A stretch of DNA of 64,000 bases from Bacteroidia bacterium (lineage in GTDB: Bacteria; Bacteroidota; Bacteroidia; NS11-12g; UBA9320), in the NCBI GenBank assembly GCA_017640445.1, contig JAEPQQ010000002.1, positions 52,834 through 116,833 on the forward strand, given 5' to 3'. Made by a program: the position numbers and the translations under genes. Shown one piece after another: positions 37,601 through 47,769 of this stretch; within the stretch, counting starts at the first letter, position 1; the number at the start of each line of letters is the position of its first letter. A model generated the notes under the pieces. That model did no database searches. It had not been told where the DNA came from and was given only the letters and a program-made list of their open reading frames with translations.

Positions 37601-38431
37601 ATGAATAAAATTTTAGTACCTACGGATTTTTCAGAATGTGCAAACAGCGCAGTGAATATCGCCTTGGATCTGGCCCAAAAAGCCAATGCCGAAATTCACT
37701 TCTTACATGTGATCTGTACACCTGTAAATTGGGTAAAGCTACCACTGGGAAAGGAGAAACTCTATCCTGATACATTGGCTAAAATCAACAAAGCTAAATT
37801 CGAGTTGAATGGAATTACGAAGCGAGCTAGAGATATGGGGTTGAATGCTTCGGAATTCTTAACATTCGATCAAAATCAGAGTCAGATACTAAACCACATT
37901 GAGGGCCATAGTCATGATTTCATAGTGATGGGCTCCAACGGAACAAGCGGACTCCGTGAAATTCTTGGCTCTAACACTCAAAAATTGGTGAGACTTTCCA
38001 AGGTTCCTGTATTAGTTGTCAAAGGAGTTCATGATGAACTAAAGATAAATGACATTGTATTTGCGTCTAACTTTAAGCAGGATGTTCATGAACCATTCAA
38101 GAAAGTTGTTGAACTTGCAGAATTGATGCAGGCAAAGATTCATTTACTATTTGTGAACCGGCCGTCTCAATTTGAGGAGTCCGATGAATCATTAGCCAGA
38201 ATGTCAGAGTTTCTAAATAATTGCCCGGAGGGTATTTGTACGATAAACGTGTTCAACTCGCTTAATGAAGAACGTGGCATTCTCAAATTCGCGAAATCAA
38301 TACATTCCAATTTAATCGCAATAACAACGCATGGAAGAACGGGTTTTATGAAGGTAATTACTCCAAGTATAACTGAGAGCCTTGTTAACCATTCCAATAT
38401 CCCGGTTTTGTGTGTGAATTTACATCATTAG
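37601..38431 (+). CDS. Universal stress protein, two USP domains
   Basis: MNKILVPTDFSECANSAVNIALDLAQKANAEIHFLHVI...IVMGSNGTSGLREILGSNTQKLVRLSKVPVLVVKG; second domain ending THGRTGFMKVITPSITESLVNHSNIPVLCV. Confidence 0.92.
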   Translation: MNKILVPTDFSECANSAVNIALDLAQKANAEIHFLHVICTPVNWVKLPLGKEKLYPDTLAKINKAKFELNGITKRARDMGLNASEFLTFDQNQSQILNHIEGHSHDFIVMGSNGTSGLREILGSNTQKLVRLSKVPVLVVKGVHDELKINDIVFASNFKQDVHEPFKKVVELAELMQAKIHLLFVNRPSQFEESDESLARMSEFLNNCPEGICTINVFNSLNEERGILKFAKSIHSNLIAITTHGRTGFMKVITPSITESLVNHSNIPVLCVNLHH

Positions 38432-38434
38432 AAA

Positions 38435-39283
38435 TTGTCAATACGTAAGTTTACCATAACGAAGCAGTCTGGGGTACAAGACGTTTATGACGTCTCCAAA
38501 CTTTCGAGGTCATTGAACAAATCAGGAGCTCCGAAGGCTGTAATTTCTCAGATTATTGAAGAAATTGAACACATATTATATGACGGAATTTCGACCAATG
38601 AAATTTACAAAAAAGCCTTTTCAATTCTTCGCAAGAATTCTCGACCAAACGCTGCTCGCTACAAGTTAAAAAAGGCTATTATGGAGCTTGGCCCAACTGG
38701 TTACCCATTTGAAATGTTCATAGCGGAAATTTTAGTTTATCAAGGTTTTATTACCAAAGTTGGTGTGCTCGTGAAAGGACATTGTGCCAATCATGAGGTG
38801 GATGTAGTTGCTGAAAAGAATGACAAGCATTTTATGGTTGAATGCAAGTTTCACATGAAATCTGGTAGGCATTGCGACGTAAAAATTCCACTTTATATAC
38901 AGTCAAGATTCAAAGACGTTGAGAAGCAATGGCTGAAACAAGATGGACATCAAACCAAATTTCATCAAGGTTGGATTGTAACGAATACCAGGTTTACTAG
39001 TGATGCGATTCAATATGGCAATTGTGCTAATTTAATGATGATTGGTTGGAACTACCCGGATAAGCGAGGTCTAAAGGACTTAATAGACATTTCCGGTTTA
39101 CACCCAATTACTTGTCTAACAACATTAACCAAGCATGAGAAACAAAAACTTCTATCCATGAAAAAAGTGTTAAGCCGGAATTTATGTGAAGAACCTAATT
39201 TGCTGAAACAAATTGGAGTAGACAAGGGTCGCTTAACAAGTATTTATATGGAAGCCGAAGAACTTTGCAACCAGAATGACTAA
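38435..39283 (+). CDS. ATP-cone domain fused to PD-(D/E)XK (Mrr-like) nuclease domain; TTG start
   Basis: N-term VYDVSKLSRSLNKSGAPKAVISQIIEEIEHILYDGISTNEIYKKAFSILRK; then HEVDVVAEKNDKHFMVECKFH (D...ExK-type core). Confidence 0.8.
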   Translation: MSIRKFTITKQSGVQDVYDVSKLSRSLNKSGAPKAVISQIIEEIEHILYDGISTNEIYKKAFSILRKNSRPNAARYKLKKAIMELGPTGYPFEMFIAEILVYQGFITKVGVLVKGHCANHEVDVVAEKNDKHFMVECKFHMKSGRHCDVKIPLYIQSRFKDVEKQWLKQDGHQTKFHQGWIVTNTRFTSDAIQYGNCANLMMIGWNYPDKRGLKDLIDISGLHPITCLTTLTKHEKQKLLSMKKVLSRNLCEEPNLLKQIGVDKGRLTSIYMEAEELCNQND

Positions 39284-39391
39284 ATTGTTGGAAATACAAC
39301 GGTTCACCGTTTGTATCTGAGTTCATCGGAGTTCTATAAATTAAGTAAACGTATTGGAACTTAATTTGATTATGATAGATAAGACCTAAAT

Positions 39392-39865
39392 ATGTTGAAT
39401 AGTAAAATCAAATCGTCAGAAGGGGTAGCGGTAAAAGCTTATTTGAGACCATTAAAACTAGGGATTCTTTTGTCGGTAATAGGAGAATTGATCATCTTTT
39501 TAATTTGGGGAGTATACTTATATCCCCAGGGAGATATTCTTTACAAGTTTCTTTGGACCGTTGTTTTCTGTGGAGTTGGGATGGGGTCAGCTATTGGGGT
39601 CTCCATAGTTTTGATTGTGGTGCCAAAATTCTCCGGCTATACCGCTATTATCTTAACGACGCTCATTTCGCTTATATTATTAGGTTTGTTATGCAACCTG
39701 CTTTGCTTTAGGTTGGATATTTCCTTTGATTTCTTTGGCGGGCGCAAAACTCCTCATCTATTCCTTTGGAACGGGGTTGTCATGTCCGTGATTGGTGGCC
39801 TCTCAATCGGTTGGTTATGCTTCACAGATGTTGGAAACAACATCCTTGAAAAGTTTAAAATGTAG
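39392..39865 (+). CDS. Multi-TM membrane protein of unknown function
   Basis: 157 aa, four hydrophobic helices, 3 bp upstream of the next gene. Confidence 0.6.
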   Translation: MLNSKIKSSEGVAVKAYLRPLKLGILLSVIGELIIFLIWGVYLYPQGDILYKFLWTVVFCGVGMGSAIGVSIVLIVVPKFSGYTAIILTTLISLILLGLLCNLLCFRLDISFDFFGGRKTPHLFLWNGVVMSVIGGLSIGWLCFTDVGNNILEKFKM

Positions 39866-39868
39866 GTT

Positions 39869-41371
39869 ATGGCAAAATTAAACCAGCTGGTTTACAAGGA
39901 ATTAGGTATAGATACTCAACACGAGTACAATGCATACATGCATAGGAGTTGCCATATATGTAATTCTGAAGGATTTGAGGCATTGACGAGAATACGTATT
40001 AGCCACAAAGGAAAGACAATAGTGGCTAGTTTAAATGTCATTAGTTCAGCACTGTTACAAACTGATGAAATAAGCTTATCGCACAGTGCAGAACAATCAC
40101 TGGACGTAAGTACTGGTCAAATGCTTACCATTTCACATTTAAGTCCAATTCGTTCGTTGAGTTATGTTCGTTCTAAAATATTTGGTAATGAATTGTCGGA
40201 TGAACAATTAGGAGAAATTATCGATGACATAGTTTCCGGGCATTACTCCAATGTTCACCTTTCAGCATTCCTAACCGCGTGTGCGAGTAACCAATTGACC
40301 ACAAAGGAAATTATTGGTCTAACTAAAGCTATGATCAAGTCTGGTAAACGTATGCAGTGGATGAGTGATATAGTAGTTGATAAACATTGTATAGGTGGGT
40401 TACCTGGTAATAGGACTACACCCATAATTGTGGCAATCGTTTGTGCACTAGGGTTGACAATGCCAAAGACCTCGTCACGCGCGATCACATCACCCGCTGG
40501 CACGGCTGACACCATGGAAGTTCTAACCCAGGTTGACTTGACCTTGAAGCAAATAACAAAAGTTGTTTCGGATCAGGGTGGGTGTGTCGTCTGGGGCGGG
40601 TCAGCCAATCTTAGCCCTGCTGACGACCTGCTAATAAAGGTAGAAAAGGCACTTGACATAGACAGTGAAGGGCAGTTGATAGCTTCAGTATTGTCAAAAA
40701 AAATTGCCGCAGGATCTACTCATTTGATTGTCGACATCCCTGTGGGAGAAACAGCCAAAATTCGTACGTTACAGGCCGCTCAAAATCTAAGAAGAGAAGT
40801 TGAGAAAGTCGCCTTGGTTCTTGGTCTGCACGTGGACGTGGTAGTAACTGATGGGGCGCAACCTGTAGGACGAGGAATAGGACCCTGTCTTGAAGCTCGA
40901 GATGTTCTTGCTGTACTGCGTAACGAGACCGAAGCTCCAAGTGATCTAAAAGAGAAAGCTCTATTATTGTCGGCCAAATTACTTGAATTATCCGGACTAG
41001 AGAACCCTGGTGATGGTTATGAAAAAGCAAGAAAGGCCTTGGAGTCTGGAATGGCTTACGACAAATTTATCAGGATTTGTCAGGAACAAGGAGGATTCCG
41101 TGAGCCTGAATTAGCCGAATACCGGCATAAAATCAAAGCTGATTGCACTGGAACCGTAACCAAGGTGAACAATCGAACACTGGCAAAATTGGCAAAACTA
41201 GCGGGTGCGCCAAATGCTCCATCTGCTGGGGTTGACTTCTTTGTTACACTTAACTCCGAAGTGAAGAAAGGGCAGACCATATTTGAAATCCATGCAGAAT
41301 CCAAAGGGGAATTATCTTATGCGCTAGAGTATTACTCCAAAATTGAGATTATTACCATTGAACAATGCTAA
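39869..41371 (+). CDS. Thymidine phosphorylase family / AMP phosphorylase-like protein
   Basis: DKHCIGGLPGNRTTPIIVAIVCALGLTMPKTSSRAITSPAGTADTMEVLTQVDL...GGCVVWGGSANLSPADDLLIKVE. Confidence 0.9.
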   Translation: MAKLNQLVYKELGIDTQHEYNAYMHRSCHICNSEGFEALTRIRISHKGKTIVASLNVISSALLQTDEISLSHSAEQSLDVSTGQMLTISHLSPIRSLSYVRSKIFGNELSDEQLGEIIDDIVSGHYSNVHLSAFLTACASNQLTTKEIIGLTKAMIKSGKRMQWMSDIVVDKHCIGGLPGNRTTPIIVAIVCALGLTMPKTSSRAITSPAGTADTMEVLTQVDLTLKQITKVVSDQGGCVVWGGSANLSPADDLLIKVEKALDIDSEGQLIASVLSKKIAAGSTHLIVDIPVGETAKIRTLQAAQNLRREVEKVALVLGLHVDVVVTDGAQPVGRGIGPCLEARDVLAVLRNETEAPSDLKEKALLLSAKLLELSGLENPGDGYEKARKALESGMAYDKFIRICQEQGGFREPELAEYRHKIKADCTGTVTKVNNRTLAKLAKLAGAPNAPSAGVDFFVTLNSEVKKGQTIFEIHAESKGELSYALEYYSKIEIITIEQC

Positions 41372-42435
41372 CCAAGGACAAAATATTAATTGTTGGTGGT
41401 TATGGAAACGTCGGAAGAATCGTTTCAAAGATTTTGGCCAATGTACATCCTGGAAAAGTCATTGTTGCCGGCAGAAGCCTAACGAGGGCAAAAAAGGTTA
41501 TCGACGAATTGCAGATTCTAGCAATTCCGAAGAGGTTAGATATCAGAGAGAGCGAATACAGAGAGATTAACTTTGACGAAATTGATACCGCCATCTGTTG
41601 CATAGATGTTGCCCAAAACGATAATTTGCTTTTTGCCTGTATTAAACACAAGGTTAATTACACTGAGATGGCCACTTCATTTAAGGCCTTTAACCGCTTA
41701 ACCCCATATGAAAAAGACTTTGAGGACAGCGCAATATGTTTAGTCCCAGGTACAGGTTTAATGCCTGGATTATCGGGTGTTTTCGTGAAAGATGCGATTT
41801 CGAGATTTAAAACAATCAACAAGGTAAGCTCATTTGTCTTATTGGGGCTGGGAGAGAATCATGGATTGGATAGTATACGTTGGATGATGGACAATGCGCG
41901 CCAACCTTATTTTATAAATACAGATCGCGGCAGTAAAGAGGTTAAATCGTTTACAGGCCCGGTTGTGGAACGGTTGTTAAACGAAGATCAACAACGTAAA
42001 TTTTATCGATTCAATTTTGGAGACCAGCATATAATAGTTCGGTCTATGAATGTAAACCAAGCTGAAACCCGTTTAGCTTTTGATTCCAGGATTATCACAC
42101 GAATTCTGGCATTATGTAGAAAGCTTGGAATATTAACAATCTTGTTGAAGATAACCCCCAAAAAAATTAAAAAGTGGCTAAGTGAATTCAGGTTAGGCTC
42201 GGAAAAATTTGCCGTTCAGACGCATTGTTATAGCGAAAGTGGAGAAGGGATTTGTTATTTGGCAAACGGGGCCAATGAAGCCCGTGGATCTGCCATTGTT
42301 GCTGCGTTTACAATTATGAGATTATATCGCTCTGACCATTCAGGTTTAAAGAGACTAGAGGAATTAATAGAGTTGGATGATTTGGTTAGTTTTCTTGAAA
42401 GAAATAATATAAACGTTACGATTAAGAAGTTATGA
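41365..42435 (+). CDS. Saccharopine dehydrogenase-like NAD(P)-binding protein
   Basis: ILIVGGYGNVGRIVSKILANVHPGKVIVAGRSLTRAKKVIDEL Rossmann start; ...TGLMPGLSGVFVKDAI. Confidence 0.8.
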   Translation: MLTKDKILIVGGYGNVGRIVSKILANVHPGKVIVAGRSLTRAKKVIDELQILAIPKRLDIRESEYREINFDEIDTAICCIDVAQNDNLLFACIKHKVNYTEMATSFKAFNRLTPYEKDFEDSAICLVPGTGLMPGLSGVFVKDAISRFKTINKVSSFVLLGLGENHGLDSIRWMMDNARQPYFINTDRGSKEVKSFTGPVVERLLNEDQQRKFYRFNFGDQHIIVRSMNVNQAETRLAFDSRIITRILALCRKLGILTILLKITPKKIKKWLSEFRLGSEKFAVQTHCYSESGEGICYLANGANEARGSAIVAAFTIMRLYRSDHSGLKRLEELIELDDLVSFLERNNINVTIKKL

Positions 42436-43325
42436 CACAGATACTTTTTGGATTACCTGGAAATGAAAAAATTACACATCGATTGGCAAATCACCTGAAA
42501 GCTGAGGTCGGCGAATTCGTTAGTCGAAAATTTCCAGATGGAGAAACATATATTCAGGTGACTTCTGATGTAAGAAATAAGGAAGTACTATTAGTTTGTA
42601 CTCTAGATAGACCTGATGAAAAATTGCTCCCATTGTTCTTTCTATCTAAACTAGTTAAGGAACTTGGCGCCCAATGTACGTGTCTAATTGCTCCATACTT
42701 GGCCTATATGCGACAAGATAAGCGATTTAAGCCAGGTGAGGCGATTACGTCAAAGTACTTTGGAAAACTTGTGTCTCATTTTATTGACAATTTGGTAACG
42801 GTGGATCCACATCTACACCGTACAGATGCATTGTCAAAAATATATGATATTCCTTCCAGTGTCCTTCATGCTTCGAATCATATTTCAACCTGGATCAAAA
42901 ACAATGTCAATCAACCCGTATTAATAGGTCCTGATAGTGAAAGTGAGCAATGGGTGTTTAAAGTTGCAGAGGGGGCAGGATCTCCGTTTACAATACTCGA
43001 GAAAACTAGATTTGGTGATAGAGATGTTCAAATCTCAAATCCTGAACTAGTAGGTTACAAAAATCACACGCCCGTACTGGTGGACGATATAATTTCAACC
43101 GCAAGAACCATGATAGAAACTGTTGGACATTTAAAAAGGCAAGACTTGCCTCCACCCATCTGTATTGGGGTGCACGCCATATTTGCACAGAATTCTTATC
43201 AAGATTTACTCAATTCGGGCGTCTCACAAGTAGTGACTTGTAACACTGTTATTCATGAAAGCAATCGTATTGACCTATCGGATTTATTGGCATATGGAAT
43301 CAACTCACTTACTAGTAACAATTAG
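42432..43325 (+). CDS. prs: Ribose-phosphate pyrophosphokinase (PRPP synthetase)
   Basis: FVSRKFPDGETYIQVTSDVRNKEVLLVCTLDRPDEKLLPLFFLSKLVKELGA...APYLAYMRQDKRFKPGEAITSKYF...VDPHLHR...VLVDDIISTARTM. Confidence 0.92.
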   Translation: MTQILFGLPGNEKITHRLANHLKAEVGEFVSRKFPDGETYIQVTSDVRNKEVLLVCTLDRPDEKLLPLFFLSKLVKELGAQCTCLIAPYLAYMRQDKRFKPGEAITSKYFGKLVSHFIDNLVTVDPHLHRTDALSKIYDIPSSVLHASNHISTWIKNNVNQPVLIGPDSESEQWVFKVAEGAGSPFTILEKTRFGDRDVQISNPELVGYKNHTPVLVDDIISTARTMIETVGHLKRQDLPPPICIGVHAIFAQNSYQDLLNSGVSQVVTCNTVIHESNRIDLSDLLAYGINSLTSNN

Positions 43326-43330
43326 AAAAT

Positions 43331-45340
43331 ATGGAACATAATCACGCTGGACACGGTAAACATAAGGTCAATCCGCCTCATGGTCATGCACATCATGATC
43401 ATCACAGAATGATGATCCAAGACTTTAAAAAACGATTCTGGATATCTTTGGTTCTGTCAATACCAGTATTGATTCTATCACCTATGATACAGAATCTTCT
43501 GGGCTTCAGTTGGAGTTTCCCTAATCACAGGCTTGTATTATTCGCATTATCATCGTTCATCTATTTCTTCGGTGGTTGGCCATTTCTTAAAGGTTTGATT
43601 AACGAACTAAGGAATGCGCAACCTGGGATGATGACGTTAATTGCTGTCGCAATTACCGTCGCTTACGGATATAGCGCCGCAGTCGTTTTCGGACTAGAGG
43701 GTAAAATGTTCTTTTGGGAACTGGTAACCCTTATTGACATTATGCTAGTCGGACATTGGATTGAAATGAAATCCGTCTTAGGTGCCTCAAAAGCCCTGGA
43801 ATTATTGGTTAGTATGATGCCATCGGAAGCACACAAAGTTCATGGTGATCATATCATGGATGTTGCTTTGGACACATTGAGAAAGGGCGATATAATCCTG
43901 ATTAAACCTGGAGAAAAAGTACCGGCAGATGGAATTGTTATCGAAGGGGAAAGTTACCTAAATGAATCCATGTTAACCGGAGAGTCCAAACCCGTGAAAA
44001 AAGGTCTAGATTCACAGGTAATAGGTGGCTCTATCAATGGAAATTGGGCTCTAAAGGTTGAGGTTCAACATACGGGTGAGGAGAGTTATTTGAATAAGGT
44101 AATTGTCCTCGTCAAAGAAGCTCAAGAGTCAAAGTCCAAAACACAACACCTTGCCGATAAGGCCGCAAAATGGCTGACCTATATTGCTTTAGGAGTAGGT
44201 CTTGGCACCTTAGTGGTTTGGTTGTTATTAGGTTTTGAGTTTGTTTACGCACTAGAACGAATGGTAACCGTAATGGTAATTTCTTGCCCTCATGCCCTGG
44301 GACTTGCTATACCCCTTGTCGTTGCAATATCAACCGCCGTTTCCGCCCAAAATGGGTTGTTGATAAGGAATAGAACGGCATTTGAAAATTCACGAAAGAT
44401 TTCGGCAATGGTATTTGATAAAACAGGTACACTGACAAAAGGCGACTTTGGCGTAACTCGATGTGAATCGATTTCTAATAACTATGACCAAGAAGATTTG
44501 TTGCGCTTTGCAAGTGCACTTGAGCAAAACTCTGAACACCCCATTGCAGAAGGCATAATTAGGCGTGCCAAGCAAAAGAAAATACGAATCCCGGAGGTAA
44601 ATAATTTTAGAGCTATCACAGGCAAAGGGGTTGAAGGGGTTGTGGAGAGTCATGTCGTTAAGGTCGTTAGTCCGGGGTATCTGCGGGATGAAAACATACA
44701 GGTTCCGGAAAGTGCATTTGGGAGTGCCGCTGAAACAGTTGTTTTTGTAATAATGGATGGTGAATTGATCGGTTACCTAGCGTTGGCAGATGAAATTCGG
44801 AAAGAGTCACACGATGCCATTCAACAGTTTAGGAATAACGGTATCCGCGTAATGATGGCCACTGGTGACAATGAAGTGGTTGCGAAAACGGTAAGTGAAG
44901 AATTAGGATTAGATGGTTACTACGCCGAAGTATTACCTCATCAAAAAGTTGAAATTGTTAAGGAACTACAAAGCCGGGAAGAGTTTGTGGCAATGACTGG
45001 AGACGGTGTAAATGATGCTCCAGCTTTGGCACAAGCGGATGTTGGAATTGCCGTGGGATCCGGAACTGATATAGCGGCAGAAACAGCGGATATTATTCTG
45101 GTTAATAGCAACCCAAAGGATATTCTAAACCTAATACTGTTTGGGAAAGCAACTTATAACAAAATGATCCAAAATCTAATATGGGCCACAGCGTATAACA
45201 TAGTTGCCATACCATTGGCTGCTGGAGTTCTATATGATGCTGGTTTTGTTCTGGGACCGGCTGTTGGTGCAGTATTCATGAGCTTAAGTACAATAATTGT
45301 TGCGATTAATGCACAATTATTGAAGAAGCAAATCAAATAA
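43331..45340 (+). CDS. copB: P1B-type heavy-metal-translocating ATPase, CPH class (CopB-like)
   Basis: His-rich N-terminus; LNESMLTGESKPVKKG; VISCPHALGLAIPLV; VFDKTGTLTKGDFGV; MTGDGVNDAPALAQADVGIAVGSGTDIAAETADIIL. Confidence 0.93.
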   Translation: MEHNHAGHGKHKVNPPHGHAHHDHHRMMIQDFKKRFWISLVLSIPVLILSPMIQNLLGFSWSFPNHRLVLFALSSFIYFFGGWPFLKGLINELRNAQPGMMTLIAVAITVAYGYSAAVVFGLEGKMFFWELVTLIDIMLVGHWIEMKSVLGASKALELLVSMMPSEAHKVHGDHIMDVALDTLRKGDIILIKPGEKVPADGIVIEGESYLNESMLTGESKPVKKGLDSQVIGGSINGNWALKVEVQHTGEESYLNKVIVLVKEAQESKSKTQHLADKAAKWLTYIALGVGLGTLVVWLLLGFEFVYALERMVTVMVISCPHALGLAIPLVVAISTAVSAQNGLLIRNRTAFENSRKISAMVFDKTGTLTKGDFGVTRCESISNNYDQEDLLRFASALEQNSEHPIAEGIIRRAKQKKIRIPEVNNFRAITGKGVEGVVESHVVKVVSPGYLRDENIQVPESAFGSAAETVVFVIMDGELIGYLALADEIRKESHDAIQQFRNNGIRVMMATGDNEVVAKTVSEELGLDGYYAEVLPHQKVEIVKELQSREEFVAMTGDGVNDAPALAQADVGIAVGSGTDIAAETADIILVNSNPKDILNLILFGKATYNKMIQNLIWATAYNIVAIPLAAGVLYDAGFVLGPAVGAVFMSLSTIIVAINAQLLKKQIK

Positions 45341-45346
45341 CTGCCG

Positions 45347-47095
45347 ATGGAGATTGTCCGCAAGATTTTCAACCTCGTCAATCTCCTATTTTCTCTGTTG
45401 GTCATTGGTGCTTTGATATGGTTTCATGGGTATCAATATCAGATACATCATCTTACACCCCATACATTACTATTATATTTTGGTTTTGGCTTTTATCTGG
45501 CTCAATTTATTTTTAGGGCTAAGCTTTCTGGCAATGCCCGAAGATACCTTCGGCTAAACCGGTTTGAATTTTTTGTATTCCTCTTTCTATTGCTGGAAAT
45601 GGCAATGAGTCGGTTTATTGACTTTTCAATTATTCAGCTGGCTCTCAGCCACTCTGGAATTGAGAATCACGATCACGCTTTAATCCTGTCGTTACACATC
45701 TGGTTGGTGCTCATTGTTGGGATAGAACTAGGAAAAGCTACCACGCGAAGTACTATTTGGAAACTTTCGCCACCAATATTATTTGTTTTGTCATTTATAA
45801 TACTCATAGCGACAGGAAGTTCTTTACTGATGTTGCCGGAAATGACCGTTTCCAAACAGGGAATGCACTTCAGAGATGCATTATTTACATCGATTAGCGC
45901 CAATTGCGTAACGGGGCTCATTGTCGTAGACACAACTACTTATTTTTCATTAAAGGGCCAAATTTTAATACTGTTACTGATACAATTAGGTGGACTCAAT
46001 ATCATTGCCTTCGCTACATATTTCATGAGTTTTTTCCAGAAAAGAATAACTGAACCCAGGCACCAAACTGCCATTCGGGAGTTGCTCCATACAGATAATC
46101 TAGGGAACGCAAGAAACATGATTGGAACCGTAATACTAACAGCCCTTGTTATTGAATCTATTGGCGCTATAATATTATATCAACAATGGGGGACTGACAT
46201 AGGTAATAAGTCAGACCGACTCTTTTACTCAGTATTTCATTCGGTTTCCGCGTTTAACAATGCTGGGTTTACTCTGTACACCGACGGTTTTTTGAACAGT
46301 AATACCAGTAGCAATTATTCATTGCACATAACAGTCGCTTTTCTGATTGTTTTTGGGGGACTTGGGTTTACAACGCTGTTGGAAATATTTAGGTTGGGTA
46401 ACACGTCAAAATTATTTAAGTCGAAAGTCATTAGATTGTCTGTTCAAAGCCGTATCGCGACCTATTCCTCCATAATTTTGATCGCACTTGGTACCGTATT
46501 ATTCTTCATTACGGAGAGGAACAATACAATGGCGCAACTGTCCACCTCGGAGCGTCTCATTACCTCATTTTTTCAATCCGTAACGGCTCGAACGGCAGGA
46601 TTTAATACTGCTGATTTTGGCAAAGCGACAACCATAACATTATTATCGACCATGCTGCTCATGTTTATCGGCGCTTGTTCTGGATCAACGGGTGGAGGGA
46701 TAAAGACATCCACGACAAGTGTTCTATTGATTGCCCTATTCAAAAGAAAGAAGAAAAAGGACAACTATGGTAAATCATTTCTGACCATTGTTTTGGTCAG
46801 AAAGGCCATGGTAATTTTACTTTCTTCGATCGCAGTAATTTTAATTGGAACCTTTATCCTAACTCTTGTTGAGCCCGATAAAGGGGTCTCGGAACTATTC
46901 TTTGAGGAAATATCAGCTTTCTCCACAGTAGGTCTGTCAACCGGGATTACCCCTAGCTTGTCCTCAAGCGGGAAATCGGTTTTAATGTGTAGCATGTTTC
47001 TTGGAAGACTAGGACCTTTGGCATTATCATATACCCTTGTCAGCTCGTTAAATGTTATTGAGACAAAACAAGAAGGAAACATCCTTTTAGGTTAG
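45347..47095 (+). CDS. TrkH/KtrB family cation (K+) transporter
   Basis: SISANCVTGLIVVDTTTYFS; FHSVSAFNNAGFTLY; FFQSVTARTAGFNTADFG; FIGACSGSTGGGIKTST; EEISAFSTVGLSTGITP. Confidence 0.92.
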   Translation: MEIVRKIFNLVNLLFSLLVIGALIWFHGYQYQIHHLTPHTLLLYFGFGFYLAQFIFRAKLSGNARRYLRLNRFEFFVFLFLLLEMAMSRFIDFSIIQLALSHSGIENHDHALILSLHIWLVLIVGIELGKATTRSTIWKLSPPILFVLSFIILIATGSSLLMLPEMTVSKQGMHFRDALFTSISANCVTGLIVVDTTTYFSLKGQILILLLIQLGGLNIIAFATYFMSFFQKRITEPRHQTAIRELLHTDNLGNARNMIGTVILTALVIESIGAIILYQQWGTDIGNKSDRLFYSVFHSVSAFNNAGFTLYTDGFLNSNTSSNYSLHITVAFLIVFGGLGFTTLLEIFRLGNTSKLFKSKVIRLSVQSRIATYSSIILIALGTVLFFITERNNTMAQLSTSERLITSFFQSVTARTAGFNTADFGKATTITLLSTMLLMFIGACSGSTGGGIKTSTTSVLLIALFKRKKKKDNYGKSFLTIVLVRKAMVILLSSIAVILIGTFILTLVEPDKGVSELFFEEISAFSTVGLSTGITPSLSSSGKSVLMCSMFLGRLGPLALSYTLVSSLNVIETKQEGNILLG

Positions 47096-47311
47096 AGTGG
47101 ATACCACTTCGGGAAAACCTTTTTTTACTTAATAGGTATAATTTTTCACGACTATTTCAAAATATCTTAGTCGATAGTGCCAGAGGCCAACACTAACTCA
47201 GAGTTCTGGTCAAGGCAGGTGTCCCCTTTCTTTGGAGCACCAAGATTAGCAAGAAGCGCGAACGCAATTGAAAAAATAAGTATATTTGTTTTGTTCGTAC
47301 TTCGGGTTTGA

Positions 47312-47731
47312 ATGTATAAGAAGTTTTATTCGTTATTATTGGTGCTGTTGGTGCTTTTTGGAAGCATTGGTTTTACAGTTAATGTGCATTTCTGTCAAGG
47401 TGCTGTCAAGACTATAGGTGTTTTTATGGAGGCCGATGGTTGCGGTGGATGCGAGACTAACAATCGCGGGTTGCCATATTCCCAAGACGTTGTTAATCCT
47501 GTATCATGTTGTTCCAATCTTAACCTTGTAAGTTCTATTAATCCATTTCCGACATTCGATTACAATGTTGTGCCCGAGAATCTGAACAACTACAGCGACT
47601 TGTGCAGTACAAGACTTAGTTCGCTGTACCTGAATGAGTTTACGTATCGATTTGACTCATATACAGACACATCCCCCATTGATGAAGTTCGACAAAATGT
47701 CATCATTTGGAATCAAGTGTTCTTGATTTAA
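47312..47731 (+). CDS. HYC_CC_PP-type small protein (copy 2)
   Basis: VNVHFCQGAVKTIGVFMEADGCGGCE...VSCCSNLNL. Confidence 0.75.
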   Translation: MYKKFYSLLLVLLVLFGSIGFTVNVHFCQGAVKTIGVFMEADGCGGCETNNRGLPYSQDVVNPVSCCSNLNLVSSINPFPTFDYNVVPENLNNYSDLCSTRLSSLYLNEFTYRFDSYTDTSPIDEVRQNVIIWNQVFLI

Positions 47732-47769
47732 ACTTTCATTTTTCTCTGAATTCTTGATCGCACAGTTAC

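Noticed and set aside
40716-41030. Antisense ORFs within the phosphorylase gene (40716..41030, 40780..40977, 41080..41304, 40255..40515)
   Set aside because: Opposite-strand shadows of a clearly conserved enzyme.
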